Below are positions 45,476 through 55,215 of a stretch of 64,000 bases of DNA, in pieces. The notes below the pieces were generated by a model that was given only the letters and a program-made list of their open reading frames with translations, had not been told where the DNA came from and did no database searches. Numbering within the stretch: position 1 is the first letter of the stretch; the number at the start of each line of letters is the position of its first letter. Source of the DNA: Vibrio splendidus (GTDB taxonomy: Bacteria; Pseudomonadota; Gammaproteobacteria; Enterobacterales; Vibrionaceae); assembly GCF_002873455.1 (NCBI RefSeq), contig NZ_MCUN01000007.1:360665-424664 (forward strand). Reading direction: 5' to 3'. The position numbers and the translations under genes were made by a program.

Positions 45476-47125
45476 TTATACAATCATCTCGTCTTCTGCT
45501 TGTGCATTGGCTTGTTGCTCGATAAAGCCATATTGTTCTTTGATCTGATCTGCGACTTTCTCGGCAATCATAATGGTTGGCGCATTGGTATTTGCCCCAA
45601 TCAGTGTCGGCATCACAGAAGCATCAATGACTCTCAAGCTCATCAAACCATACACCTTAAGATCTGTATCCACCACGGCTAATGAATCACTATTAGGTCC
45701 CATTTTACAGGTCCCGACCGGGTGATACTGAGTGTCTGCGCGGTTGCGAATATCTTGCTCGATAGCCTTGTCATCACTGGCGTCCACCGGGTAAAAAGCA
45801 TTACCACGGATATCATCAAACGCCGAACTCTCTAACATTTGATACTGCTTCTTCCAGCCCTTAATCATGATATCCATATCTTCAGGATGACTGAAAAACG
45901 CAGGATCGATCTTAGGTGGATCATAAGGATCATTACTATTGAGCGTTACGGTGCCATGGCTTTTAGGGCGTAACAAGGTGATATGAGAGGTAAAACCATG
46001 ACTGGTATGGATTTTTCTTGCATGGTCATCGACAACAGCAACCACAAATACGAACTCTAAATCCGGCACAGCGATGTGATCTTCGGAACAAAGAAAGCCT
46101 ATCCCTTCGGCAAAGTTACTGCTCATTTTTCCGCGGCGTTCTTTGTGCCATAGCGGCAGAGCTTTGGTCATTTCAGAGGCCATTTGCAACGAGATACCAA
46201 AAGTTTCACGCTTTTCACTACACTTGTACGAATGTACCAAGTCGATATGGTCTTGGAGATTCTTACCAACACCGGGTAGTTCGTGAACCTGCTCAATCCC
46301 GTGCGTCTTTAGTTCAGCTCGAGCACCTACACCCGAAAGCAACAACAATTGGGGCGAACCGAATGCGCCAGCAGATAGAATCACTTCTTTGTTGCACTGG
46401 ATCTGATAACGCTTGCCGTCAGAACCGTATTCGACACCAACCGCCTTCTTGCCTTCAAATAATACTTTATGTGTCGTTGCTTTGGTCACGACCGTGAGAT
46501 TTGGTCTCGAAAGGTTTGGGGTTAAGTAAGCTTTGGCCGCACTGCATCGTTCGCCATTAACTTGAGTAACTTGAGTCGGCATCGCCCCAAATTGAGCAGC
46601 GCCGTTGATGTCCTCATTACGAGGAACCCCTATTGATTCACACGCCGTTAAGTAACGTTCCAACATTGGGCTTGGCGATCTGAGGTTTGCCACATTCAAA
46701 GGACCACCTTGACCATGAAATTCATCTTGGTGAACTTCGTTGTTTTCCGCTTTCTTGAAGTAAGGTAAACACGATTCATAACTCCAACCTGCATTACCCA
46801 AGCATTCCCATGTATCGTAGTCGTAACGGTGCCCACGAGCGTACATCATGGCATTGATAGAGCTAGACCCGCCAAGTGTCTTACCTCGTGGTTGGTAACC
46901 TTTACGACCATTCAAGCCCGGCTGTTCAACGGTTTCGAAGGCCCAATTATTGAGTTTGGTTGGCATCATAGCGACCACGCCAACCGGTGTATGAATGAAT
47001 GGGCTTGTGTCTTTACCGCCAGCTTCTAACAAGCAAACGGTAACATTAGGATCTTCTGACAACCGCGAAGCCATCACACACCCAGCCGAACCGCCGCCAA
47101 CAACAATAAAATCGTAACTATCCAT
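45476..47125 (-). CDS. GMC-family alcohol/choline-type dehydrogenase (FAD)
   Basis: 549 residues. FAD-binding DFIVVGGGSAGCVMASRLSED, the GMC signatures GKTLGGSSSINAMMYARG and LSAGAFGSPQLLLLSGVG, and the catalytic His region ADTQYHPVGTCKMG plus NTNAPTIMIAEKVAD. Oxidises an alcohol to the aldehyde. Similar to BetA and to AlkJ; the absence of a betaine-aldehyde dehydrogenase and the neighbouring acyl-CoA ligase favour a fatty or medium-chain alcohol over choline. It overlaps the ligase gene by 8 bp on the same strand. Confidence 0.85.
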   Translation of the reverse strand: MDSYDFIVVGGGSAGCVMASRLSEDPNVTVCLLEAGGKDTSPFIHTPVGVVAMMPTKLNNWAFETVEQPGLNGRKGYQPRGKTLGGSSSINAMMYARGHRYDYDTWECLGNAGWSYESCLPYFKKAENNEVHQDEFHGQGGPLNVANLRSPSPMLERYLTACESIGVPRNEDINGAAQFGAMPTQVTQVNGERCSAAKAYLTPNLSRPNLTVVTKATTHKVLFEGKKAVGVEYGSDGKRYQIQCNKEVILSAGAFGSPQLLLLSGVGARAELKTHGIEQVHELPGVGKNLQDHIDLVHSYKCSEKRETFGISLQMASEMTKALPLWHKERRGKMSSNFAEGIGFLCSEDHIAVPDLEFVFVVAVVDDHARKIHTSHGFTSHITLLRPKSHGTVTLNSNDPYDPPKIDPAFFSHPEDMDIMIKGWKKQYQMLESSAFDDIRGNAFYPVDASDDKAIEQDIRNRADTQYHPVGTCKMGPNSDSLAVVDTDLKVYGLMSLRVIDASVMPTLIGANTNAPTIMIAEKVADQIKEQYGFIEQQANAQAEDEMIV

Positions 47126-48722
47126 TTGTCATCTCCGCTATTTCTATTGGGTGCAATTCGCGCTTTAGAATTTTACCTGTCGCCGTCATTGGCAGCGCTT
47201 TGCGAATAAACACCTTACGAGGGTATTTGTAATCAGCGAGCTGCTCACGACACCATGTTATCAGTGCCGCGCTATTACATTGCGTATGTTCGTGAAGCAC
47301 CACATGAGCGTGAATCTCTTCACCTAGGCGATCATGATGTTCACCCACAACCGCGACCATTTCGACATCGGGGTGACACATCAACACTTCTTCAATTTCA
47401 CGTGGATACACGTTGTAACCACCACGGATGATCATGTCTTTGACGCGATCAACAATGAACAAGTTACCATGCTCATCGGTGCGACCGATATCTCCAGTTA
47501 GGAACCAGCCGTATCTTATCGCTTCTGCTGTAGCCTCTGGCCTTTGATAGTAACCTTTCATTACACTTGGGCTTTTAATGCAGACTTCGCCCAGTTCACC
47601 CATAGCGACAGAGTTTCCTTGTATATCAGTAATCTTGATGAGGTGACCACACAACGGTTGTCCTACACTTCCCGATAAACGATCACCGTCGATATGGTTA
47701 AACGTAGCAACGGGCGCAGTCTCGGATAGCCCATAACCTTCCAATACAGGAAGCTCAAAGCGAGATTCGAACTGACGAATAACCTCAACGGGCATAGAAG
47801 CGCCGCCAGACACACCTAGTCTCAAGCTATGTTTAACTTGTTCAGAACGCTTGCTTACGTTTTCTAAACCACTAGAGGACTCTTCTCCCGCCTTTAGAAG
47901 CGCAATATACATAGTAGGAACGCCAGCAAACACGCTGACTTTATGAGTAATGATCTGCTCGATCACCAGTGACGGTTCAAAGCGAGGAATCAACACCATG
48001 GTCGAACCCGTTAACACACTCGCGTTCATCATCACTGTCTGGCCGAAACTGTGGAACAGAGGAAGCGTGGCCATGGTCGTGTCACTGTATTCCAATCGCA
48101 TTAGATACTGTGAAGACATCGCATTGGTTTGCATATTGGTGTGAGAAAGCTCTGCGCCTTTTGGCTGACCTGTTGTACCTGAAGTATAGAGAATCACAGC
48201 GGTATCATCACCATTGCAAGCCACAGACTCAAAAGAAGTCAAAGGTTGTGCTAACCAGTCAGTAATAGATTCATGCTGTTCATGTGCTTCTGAAGTAATT
48301 CCAGTGATTGTTGGGATTGGCATCTGGACAAAGTACTCACAGTGGCTTGCCTGTTCGAAACCTTGTAAGCCATAGCGACCAATAGGAAGCTCTTCACTGC
48401 CCTCAAAACATAAATAGGCTTTAGCGTCAGAGTCATTAAGGTGGTAAGCGATCTCTCTTGCTTTAAACAAGACGTTCAAAGGCACCACGACACAGCCTGC
48501 TTTCAGAATCCCGTAATAAGCGATTGGGAAATACGTGACATTCGGACACGATAACGCGACCTTATCTCCTTTCTTTAGTCCCAGCCTCTTTAAATTCGCG
48601 GCGACGTTTCCAGAAAGTTGTTCCAACTGAGAAAAGCTGACTTCATCTGTTCCAATTCGCAGAGCGACTTTATTTGGAAAAAGCGAAGCGCTGCGCTCTA
48701 AGTTAACAGCAAGATTGTGCAT
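47118..48722 (-). CDS. AMP-forming acyl-CoA ligase
   Basis: 534 residues from MHNLAVNLERSASLFPNKVAL, chosen because AAGGAG is 7 nt upstream; the longer frame to 48821 adds a basic stretch with no match. Adenylation motifs: ILYTSGTTGQPKGAELSH (A3), GYGLSETAP (A5), TGDIGRTDEHGNLFIVDRVKDMIIRGGYNVYP (A7/A8) and PMTATGKILKRE (A10 Lys). Activates a carboxylic acid, probably a fatty acid, to its CoA ester. With the dehydrogenase it could convert alcohol-derived acids to CoA form. An AraC regulator is divergent. Confidence 0.88.
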   Translation of the reverse strand: MHNLAVNLERSASLFPNKVALRIGTDEVSFSQLEQLSGNVAANLKRLGLKKGDKVALSCPNVTYFPIAYYGILKAGCVVVPLNVLFKAREIAYHLNDSDAKAYLCFEGSEELPIGRYGLQGFEQASHCEYFVQMPIPTITGITSEAHEQHESITDWLAQPLTSFESVACNGDDTAVILYTSGTTGQPKGAELSHTNMQTNAMSSQYLMRLEYSDTTMATLPLFHSFGQTVMMNASVLTGSTMVLIPRFEPSLVIEQIITHKVSVFAGVPTMYIALLKAGEESSSGLENVSKRSEQVKHSLRLGVSGGASMPVEVIRQFESRFELPVLEGYGLSETAPVATFNHIDGDRLSGSVGQPLCGHLIKITDIQGNSVAMGELGEVCIKSPSVMKGYYQRPEATAEAIRYGWFLTGDIGRTDEHGNLFIVDRVKDMIIRGGYNVYPREIEEVLMCHPDVEMVAVVGEHHDRLGEEIHAHVVLHEHTQCNSAALITWCREQLADYKYPRKVFIRKALPMTATGKILKRELHPIEIAEMTNG

Positions 48723-49085
48723 CCATGATCTCCTTATTCGGCTTGACCTCGCGGTCTTATTCGCCTTAGACGTTTTAATCGTTGTAATAAGTGTTGTCTT
48801 TGTTGCTATCAAAGCCTGCACATTGGTGTGTCATGTAGGTAAGAGTATTTATTGAGCAAAATGTTTGAGACGTTCCAATATGCAACCCATCGAATTACAA
48901 CATTTTGATAACATTTCGAACAGGTTTCAAAAAGACAAAAACCGGTGATATTCGGACACAGCTCTATCAGGCCTTGTAGAACCTTGCACACATAAAGCAA
49001 AAGTTTGAACAAGCTTGGGAAAGTGAGAACAAGCGAAAATGTTAATAGTTCGGTTAAGATGGGAATATTCAACAAGAGGCATCCT
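48723..49085. promoter_or_regulatory. 363-bp divergent promoter region of ligase and AraC genes
   Basis: No gene seen. It should hold promoters for both directions and binding sites of the AraC regulator; I could not define a repeated operator with confidence. Confidence 0.45.
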
Positions 49086-50111
49086 ATGGAATACACCGCA
49101 GTGTACGAACCCGATATGCAAGCATTCGGTATTCTTGATCTTCAATTACTGCATCGCTATATGTCACCCGCCCTCCATATCGAAGCATTATTGGAAGGCA
49201 GTAACATTGATGAGTTGCAACTCAACACGCCAGACACCCACATTACCTTGGCGCAAAAGTTGGCGGTGTTCAGTAACGCATTGGCGAACACTGATGAAGG
49301 TGGTTTAGGGTTAAGAGTCGGCCAACAAGCACGGTTTAGCGACTTTGGTGTTCTAGGTTATGCGGTATTCAGTAGTGAAACACTATTAGATGCATTGCTG
49401 ATTGGATTTAAATATCTTCAGCTTGCAGGACCAGTACTTAGAAAAACGATGTCAGTAGAAAATAATGTTGGATACTTTAGAGCCGAACAGCTGATCGACT
49501 TGGACTCGCTACTGCCATTTTGTTGCGAATATTGGTTCACCGCAATTCAAAGCCTGTGTGAAGAAGTACTGCAACAACCATTCCCATCCCAAGTGATCCG
49601 CTTCCCTTACCCGAAGCCAGAATACGGCGACCTCTACACAGAGATTTTCCGTTGTCCCGTTGAATTCAACAGTGATCGCCTTGAATGGCAGTTTGATGCA
49701 ACAAGTTTGTACTCGCCTCTTCCTACCGCCAATACCATCACGCTGCAGATGTGTCTGAAATCGTGTGACGACATGTTGGCAAAAGTCAGTGCGTCCACCA
49801 GCCTAAAAGAAAAAGTCTCTCAAATGCTACTAGAGAGACCTGGATGTTACCCTTCAATAGAATCTATTTCATCAGAACTGGGGATGTCTTCTCGAACGCT
49901 ACGCCGGCACCTCAAAGCCGTCGATACGAGTTACCAGAAGATACTTGACCACGTTCGTTTTCACCTTTCCCGGCACTACCTTTCTTCAACTCAAATGAGC
50001 ATTGAAGAGATATCTGAGCGCGTTGGGTTTTCAGACAGCGCTAACTTTCGACATGCCTTTCGTAAGTGGAGTGGAAGCTCGCCCAGGCAATACCGAAAAG
50101 AAGTGGTCTAA
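49086..50111 (+). CDS. AraC-family regulator (OruR/arabinose-binding-like N-terminus)
   Basis: 341 residues from MEYTAVYEPDMQAFGILDL, with GAGG 7 nt upstream; a TTG 27 codons earlier was rejected. The N-terminal two-thirds resemble the PF12625-type ligand domain (LRVGQQARFSDFGVLGYAVFSS), and the C-terminus is an AraC double HTH (PSIESISSELGMSSRTLRRHLK and SIEEISERVGFSDSANFRHAFRKWSG). Probably activates the divergent dehydrogenase/ligase operon in response to a lipid- or alcohol-derived ligand; inferred from position. Confidence 0.86.
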   Translation: MEYTAVYEPDMQAFGILDLQLLHRYMSPALHIEALLEGSNIDELQLNTPDTHITLAQKLAVFSNALANTDEGGLGLRVGQQARFSDFGVLGYAVFSSETLLDALLIGFKYLQLAGPVLRKTMSVENNVGYFRAEQLIDLDSLLPFCCEYWFTAIQSLCEEVLQQPFPSQVIRFPYPKPEYGDLYTEIFRCPVEFNSDRLEWQFDATSLYSPLPTANTITLQMCLKSCDDMLAKVSASTSLKEKVSQMLLERPGCYPSIESISSELGMSSRTLRRHLKAVDTSYQKILDHVRFHLSRHYLSSTQMSIEEISERVGFSDSANFRHAFRKWSGSSPRQYRKEVV

Positions 50112-50380
50112 CACGAATAAGTGCCCTAAATTAAAATCTGATGAATACAACAAACCTCTCCTCGTCTTTCAAATTAAATAGTCGTTTGAACAACGCTTTA
50201 CCGGCTATTTAACCACAGAAAATATCGCAAAAACACGAAATTTCACAACGGTATTTTAACCAACAAACACGATAAATTTCTTTTGTCTTCACGACCATTT
50301 TTATTCGTTTTACCCAATTCAGTTTCTCCCCCATAGTCGCGGAAAATTCATCGTTTCTTTTACTATTAGAGGGTCCTGCA

Positions 50381-51532
50381 TTGGACAACATCCAACCAAC
50401 AACTCGCATAACTGTTCCGGTTATTGCATTGTCTTTTTACGCGATCGCTTCAGGCTACTTAATGAGTTCATTGCCATTAATGCTGTCTGAATATGGCTTA
50501 GACAAAAATCTATCGAGTTGGTTGGCGAGTGCATTTTATGCAGGTCTACTGGCTGGTACGTTATTGATTGAGCGTGCTATTGCGCGTGTTGGTCACAAAG
50601 ACGCTTTCGTCATCGCATTGAGTGTGTTCATCGCAACGATCCTTGTATTGCCATTGATCCCACATCAAGCGGTATGGTTATTAGCTCGCTTTGTGGCTGG
50701 TGTGGCTGTTGCAGGTATCTTCGTAATTGTAGAATCTTGGCTAATGAGCGGTGACGAGTCACAACGCGCAAAACGTCTAGCTATCTACATGTGTTCACTG
50801 TACGGCGGTTCTGCAGTTGGCCAGCTTGGCATCGGTTACCTAGGTATTACTGGTGGCGTGCCTTTTATTGCAATGTTCACCCTTCTGTTTGGTGCGATCA
50901 TTGTGTTGATGTATGGGCAAGCAACACCACCACAGATCCACGATGCACAATCTTTGTCCTTAAAGCAGATCAGTAAATTAAGCCACAGCGCGCTAATTGG
51001 CTGCATTGTGTCTGGATTAACGCTAGGTGCGATTTATGGCTTGATGCCAGTTGAACTTGCTCAACGCAACATTGCGCATGAAGACATTGGCGGTTTGATG
51101 GCTTTGGTGATCCTGGGGGGCATGGCTGTACAGCCAATGGTGACTTGGTTGTCTCACCACGTAGGACAAGTGTTATTGATGGCTCTGTTCTGCCTGCTAG
51201 GGGTTGCAAGCATTGGTGTGTTAACAATAAATCACGATTTCTACGTATTAGGCATGAGCCTGTTCGTATTAGGCATGGCGACATTTGCGCTATACCCAAT
51301 CGCGATTAACTTGGGTTGCCGTAACCTTGACCCAAGCTACTTGGTGTCAGTGACTCAAATCATGTTGCTTTGCTATAGCATCGGCTCTGTTGCGGGACCA
51401 ATCGTTGCGGATAGCTTTATGGATTCACAAGCAGGACTATTCACTTACCTGTTTGCGTCTCTGCTAGCGACAACGATTTACATGTTGATTGCAAGCCTAA
51501 AACGTTCTCCTCTGCAAATCGCTGGCGAGTAA
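50381..51532 (+). CDS. MFS transporter (YcaD-like)
   Basis: 383 residues, about 12 membrane helices, with the MFS loop pattern (ERAIARVGHKDAFVI between helices 2 and 3, RFVAGVAVAGIFVIVESWL in helix 4-5). Start is TTG (DNIQPTTRITVPV) with GAGGG 8 nt upstream; no earlier ATG is in frame. Belongs to the YcaD-type MFS group; substrate unknown. Transcribed alone. Confidence 0.82.
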   Translation: MDNIQPTTRITVPVIALSFYAIASGYLMSSLPLMLSEYGLDKNLSSWLASAFYAGLLAGTLLIERAIARVGHKDAFVIALSVFIATILVLPLIPHQAVWLLARFVAGVAVAGIFVIVESWLMSGDESQRAKRLAIYMCSLYGGSAVGQLGIGYLGITGGVPFIAMFTLLFGAIIVLMYGQATPPQIHDAQSLSLKQISKLSHSALIGCIVSGLTLGAIYGLMPVELAQRNIAHEDIGGLMALVILGGMAVQPMVTWLSHHVGQVLLMALFCLLGVASIGVLTINHDFYVLGMSLFVLGMATFALYPIAINLGCRNLDPSYLVSVTQIMLLCYSIGSVAGPIVADSFMDSQAGLFTYLFASLLATTIYMLIASLKRSPLQIAGE

Positions 51533-51678
51533 TCGGATCTACAACAACTGATTATCAAGTTATTCGCATTGTTCTGAGATTCAATCATGATCATAGCGGG
51601 GCTCTTCATTCAAGACTCATAGTCTCAAGGAAGCGCCCTTTTTCATGCATAAAAGCTAATATTCAACCTACCAAAATA

Positions 51679-52020
51679 TTAAGGTTGGAAAACGTACCCT
51701 TCACCTGTGATCGTCAAAATCAAACCGTCGCCTAAAATTGATCGTATCTCAGATATAGCGACGATCACCGAAGAGTTGGTTACCCTCTCACCTTCCCAAC
51801 CGATGCTTTTAAGCTGTCGAACACTGAATAACTGTCCACGATGACGATTCATAAACAGAATTATTTTTCTATACGCTAACGGCATCGTACCTACTACGTA
51901 CCCATTTTCAAGATTACGTATAAGCTTAGTATTTAGTTCGATAACTTTACCGCTTACTTCCAAAACCTCATTTTGTTCTAACCGTTCACCTTCAATAACG
52001 GGGTAAGAGTCCGTATTCAT
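51679..52020 (-). CDS. Small winged-helix regulator, copy A
   Basis: 113 residues from MNTDSYPVIEGE, behind AGGGA; a TTG-started longer frame to 52119 was rejected. The C-terminal 80 residues form a CadC/ToxR-type winged helix (PLAYRKIILFMNRHRGQLFSVRQL, SIGWEGERVTNSSVIVAISEI, LTITGEGYVFQP). No receiver domain, no membrane helix. It is paralogous to the next gene (copy B), which lies 155 bp upstream on the same strand. Such stand-alone DNA-binding domains are unusual; target unknown. Confidence 0.72.
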   Translation of the reverse strand: MNTDSYPVIEGERLEQNEVLEVSGKVIELNTKLIRNLENGYVVGTMPLAYRKIILFMNRHRGQLFSVRQLKSIGWEGERVTNSSVIVAISEIRSILGDGLILTITGEGYVFQP

Positions 52021-52174
52021 ATAATATTCCCTAGCAGAGCGACCAAAGACACCACCTAATTGCAAGATGTGTTTATTAACGTCACTTATAAATGGACGCT
52101 TAAAATCGAAGATAATCAAAGCAATCTATACGGTAAAGAGATTAAATTTTTATTATAAGAATATGAACAGAATA

Positions 52175-52519
52175 TCAATAGCAAGACTTTGTCTCTAACA
52201 AATAGCCTTCATTAGGTATCGTATAAATACATTGGTCGCCTATAACTCTACGAATTTCATAAATCGCAACGAGTACAGAAGCCGATGTTACGTCTTTCTC
52301 TGACCAACCAATACGTCTTAAAATATTTTTACTGACAACCACGCCTTTATTCTGATAAAGATAAAAAAGCACTTTACGATGAGGTTCAGATAATGTCCCC
52401 ACAATGGATCCACAACCTTCTTTCCGGACCAGTTTCGTTTTAGTATGAATTTCTCTCATATTAAGTACGATTTTTTTGTCTGATTTAAAATCGATCACCT
52501 CTAATGCAACCTGTCGCAC
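52175..52519 (-). CDS. Small winged-helix regulator, copy B
   Basis: About 114 residues with a GTG start behind AGAGGTGG; other possible starts are a GTG at 52549 and an ATG at residue about 22. Winged-helix part: LSEPHRKVLFYLYQNKGVVVSK, RIGWSEKDVTSASVLVAIYEI, IYTIPNEGYLLE. The aligned positions with copy A (GT-LSEPHRK versus GT-MPLAYRK; IGW; VT-SSV; EIR; EGY) show common origin. Low GC and A/T-rich neighbourhood suggest acquired DNA. No membrane anchor, unlike ToxR or CadC. Confidence 0.68.
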   Translation of the reverse strand: MRQVALEVIDFKSDKKIVLNMREIHTKTKLVRKEGCGSIVGTLSEPHRKVLFYLYQNKGVVVSKNILRRIGWSEKDVTSASVLVAIYEIRRVIGDQCIYTIPNEGYLLETKSCY

Positions 52520-52739
52520 TTTCCACCTCTTTATTTCTAAGCCAACCACATAAAATTAAATTGGGGTGGCAAAAATTAAGAAGAAAATACACAACGTCAT
52601 CCAATAGCAATACAGAAAAATTACTGTATTACACATTTAACATGGTAAAAAAAGAGACGCCGTCTATGGTCTGTCTGTTGGAAGGTTGATTACCTTGTTC
52701 AGTTCCGCAGACCTTCCTCATAAACCGCAGAAACTGTTA

Positions 52740-53633
52740 CTAATTTTTAATTCGATAGCCTTTTCGATATTGGCTGGGCGACAAACCAAAATGCTTTTTG
52801 AATCGATGCGAAAAATTATAGGGATCTTTGTAGCCCAAGCGATTAGCAATCATAGTGACTGACCAATCTTGATACTTTAGTAGGCTGGTGGCTTTATCCA
52901 TGCGTAATTGAATCAATTTGCTTCGCGGCGACAAGTTGAATAGCGTCTTGGTGACTCGGTTAAGTTGCTCTTCACTGATAAACACTCTTTCAGCCATACC
53001 AGCCACTGTCCATGGCTGGTGAAGGCTACTTTCAATCTCATTATACAGCGCTTGAACACGTGCAGTGGTGCTGGTCGATTTGGGTTCAAACCCCGTCAAC
53101 GTTCGGATGATTTCACTCAAGAGCAACTTACGGTAACTGGCTCGGCCCCCGATCTCAAAGTAAACCAAGTTCATTAGTGACCAGATCTTTTCACACTCTC
53201 CGAACGGTACAATCCCCTGACCTAAACTTGCTATGTGTAGCCATTGCTGCGTATCAGGCGTCAACATCCACGCCATTTTCCAATAGTTATATTGAGGATC
53301 GAGCTCAAAACGAAATGGGGTTCCTGCAGGAAGAACCACTAACGTATAAGGCGTAATCGCTTGTACCGATGTTGCGGTTGTTAAAATACCGCCACCTTCC
53401 ATAGTGAAGATCAACGTATGAACATTGACGGATTCGCGCTCAACCCAATAATCATCATATAGCTTCGCCATACCGCCCATATAGACACCAAAGCTTTTCA
53501 TCTCTGGGATATCTTCAACGGTCAAAAAACGTTCTTTACAAGGTTCAGCGAGAAACACGTCATCTTGCCACGTTGATTTTGGCTTCATTACATCAATGAC
53601 GGATTCGCACAGGTTTTGTTGTTTTTTAAACAT
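52740..53633 (-). CDS. AraC-family transcriptional regulator
   Basis: 297 residues: a cupin-like N-terminal sensing domain (MGGMAKLYDDYWVERESVNVHTLIFTMEGGGIL, PAGTPFRFE) and a C-terminal AraC DNA-binding domain (WTVAGMAERVFISEEQLNRVTKTLF; ATSLLKYQDWSVTMIANRLGYKDPYNFSHRFKKHFG). Divergent from the MATE gene with only 50 bp between their starts, so it likely regulates the efflux pump or itself. The first ATG has no strong ribosome binding site; an internal ATG at residue 16 is possible. Confidence 0.83.
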   Translation of the reverse strand: MFKKQQNLCESVIDVMKPKSTWQDDVFLAEPCKERFLTVEDIPEMKSFGVYMGGMAKLYDDYWVERESVNVHTLIFTMEGGGILTTATSVQAITPYTLVVLPAGTPFRFELDPQYNYWKMAWMLTPDTQQWLHIASLGQGIVPFGECEKIWSLMNLVYFEIGGRASYRKLLLSEIIRTLTGFEPKSTSTTARVQALYNEIESSLHQPWTVAGMAERVFISEEQLNRVTKTLFNLSPRSKLIQLRMDKATSLLKYQDWSVTMIANRLGYKDPYNFSHRFKKHFGLSPSQYRKGYRIKN

Positions 53634-53683
53634 GTTGTTACTTCGCTCAAATCACTATAGTTCTGCCATAAATTGGAGTGCTT

Positions 53684-55081
53684 ATGACAACTAACATCAA
53701 CCCTAACGCATCTATGAATAACAAGCCAGAGAGTATCTTACCTCGTATCGTCAAACTTGGTTTGCCTGTTGCTTTGCAAAGTGCATTAGTCGCAATTCTT
53801 GCCCTTGCTGACGTATTAATGGTCAGTGATTATGGTATAGAAGCGGCCGCCGCTGTGGGAATTGCATCAAAATGGCACTTCGTTGCTATTATGATCATGG
53901 CAGGGTTGGCCTCAGCAAACGGTACATTAGTCGCTCAATATTGGGGGAAAAACGACCGAAAAAGCGCGCGAACCGTATCATCCATCGCGATGGTGTTTGG
54001 CCTAAAAGTTCTGCTGCCTGTTACTGCAATCATCACTCTTGGTTCTCAGTTTTTAATGATGTTGCAAACCAGCGATCAAACCGTAATTAATCTTGGAGCA
54101 ACCTACCTTTGGTACGGCTTCCCTGTCCTACTTCTGACTCATATTGTTGTCGTGGTAGAAGCAAGCATGCGCTCATCAGGTGACACCGTCACACCCCTAC
54201 TACTTGGTGGTGTGACAATCGCACTCAATATTGCGCTTAACTTTGTTCTTATTAAAGGCGCCTTTGGTATTCCGGCTATGGGCGTTGCAGGTGCAGCACT
54301 GGCGACAACATTAGCGCGCTTGATTCAAGTGGGTTTGATGTATAGCTACATGCGTATGCGTAAACACTGGCTATTAACCACGCCAAGCTCACCACATCGC
54401 CCGTCATTGTGGTTGTCTTACCGTCGAATAGCGCTACCACTAACAATGAATGCGGTGTTGTGGGCAATGGGCACCATGGCGTACCAGATGATCTTTGGCC
54501 ACATGGGCACGACTGAGCTTGCGGTGTTCTCGATGCTCGCGCCGTTTGAGTCACTGTGTTACTCGATCTTCTTCGGTATCTCAGTCGCGTGTTCAGTATT
54601 GCTTGGACACTCATTGGGTCGTGATGAATTTGATGACGCCATGAGCATGGGTCTGACGTTCATTAAAGCCGTCGTTGGTTTTGGTGCGGTCGTTGGATTG
54701 CTACTGTTTATGAGCAAAGAGCATGTTCTAGCGTGGTTGAACCTTTCTACAGAAGCGCTCTACCCACTCGCTGCGCCTGCAATGACTATTATGTGCTTTG
54801 CTGTGGTGATTCGTATGCTCAACATGGTGATCATTAACGGTATCATTCGTGCTGGTGGTGACAATGCATTCTGCCTACGTATGGATTTCATCGCAATGTG
54901 GATGGTAGGTATTCCAGTATGTGTTTACGGCGCGTTTGTCGCTGGATGGGATTTCAAATACATCTATGGTCTGATGTTGGTAGAAGAAGTGGTGAAACTG
55001 GCCATCTGTTCACACCGATACTTGAGCCGACGCTGGATCAATAACTTGACGGTTACCTACGACGAGCCTCAAGCAGCATAG
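53684..55081 (+). CDS. MATE-family multidrug efflux transporter
   Basis: 465 residues, 12 membrane helices in two homologous halves (GLPVALQSALVAILALADVLMVSDYG; RIALPLTMNAVLWAMGTMAYQMIFGHMG), Na+- or H+-driven export of cationic drugs or metabolites. The ATG at 53684 has GGAG 6 nt upstream; a GTG 6 bases earlier is the longer frame. It shares a short divergent promoter with an AraC regulator. A matS site lies within it. Confidence 0.9.
   Translation: MTTNINPNASMNNKPESILPRIVKLGLPVALQSALVAILALADVLMVSDYGIEAAAAVGIASKWHFVAIMIMAGLASANGTLVAQYWGKNDRKSARTVSSIAMVFGLKVLLPVTAIITLGSQFLMMLQTSDQTVINLGATYLWYGFPVLLLTHIVVVVEASMRSSGDTVTPLLLGGVTIALNIALNFVLIKGAFGIPAMGVAGAALATTLARLIQVGLMYSYMRMRKHWLLTTPSSPHRPSLWLSYRRIALPLTMNAVLWAMGTMAYQMIFGHMGTTELAVFSMLAPFESLCYSIFFGISVACSVLLGHSLGRDEFDDAMSMGLTFIKAVVGFGAVVGLLLFMSKEHVLAWLNLSTEALYPLAAPAMTIMCFAVVIRMLNMVIINGIIRAGGDNAFCLRMDFIAMWMVGIPVCVYGAFVAGWDFKYIYGLMLVEEVVKLAICSHRYLSRRWINNLTVTYDEPQAA
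54180..54192. other. matS site inside the MATE gene
   Basis: GTGACACCGTCAC, a perfect match to the MatP consensus. Confidence 0.8.
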
Positions 55082-55136
55082 GTTACCTGTCTGGCTACCT
55101 GCCTACATTCAAGCTTAAATAGAAACCTATCTACAT

Positions 55137-55166
55137 CAAAAAGGTCTGAGAAATCAGACCTTTTTC
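55137..55166. terminator. Bidirectional terminator between MATE and ygbA
   Basis: AAAAAGGTCTGA-GAAA-TCAGACCTTTTT between convergent genes. Confidence 0.9.
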
Positions 55167-55215
55167 GTTTCGAACCATTTCACACGACTAATACTTTCAC
55201 ATTGTAAACAAGGTA

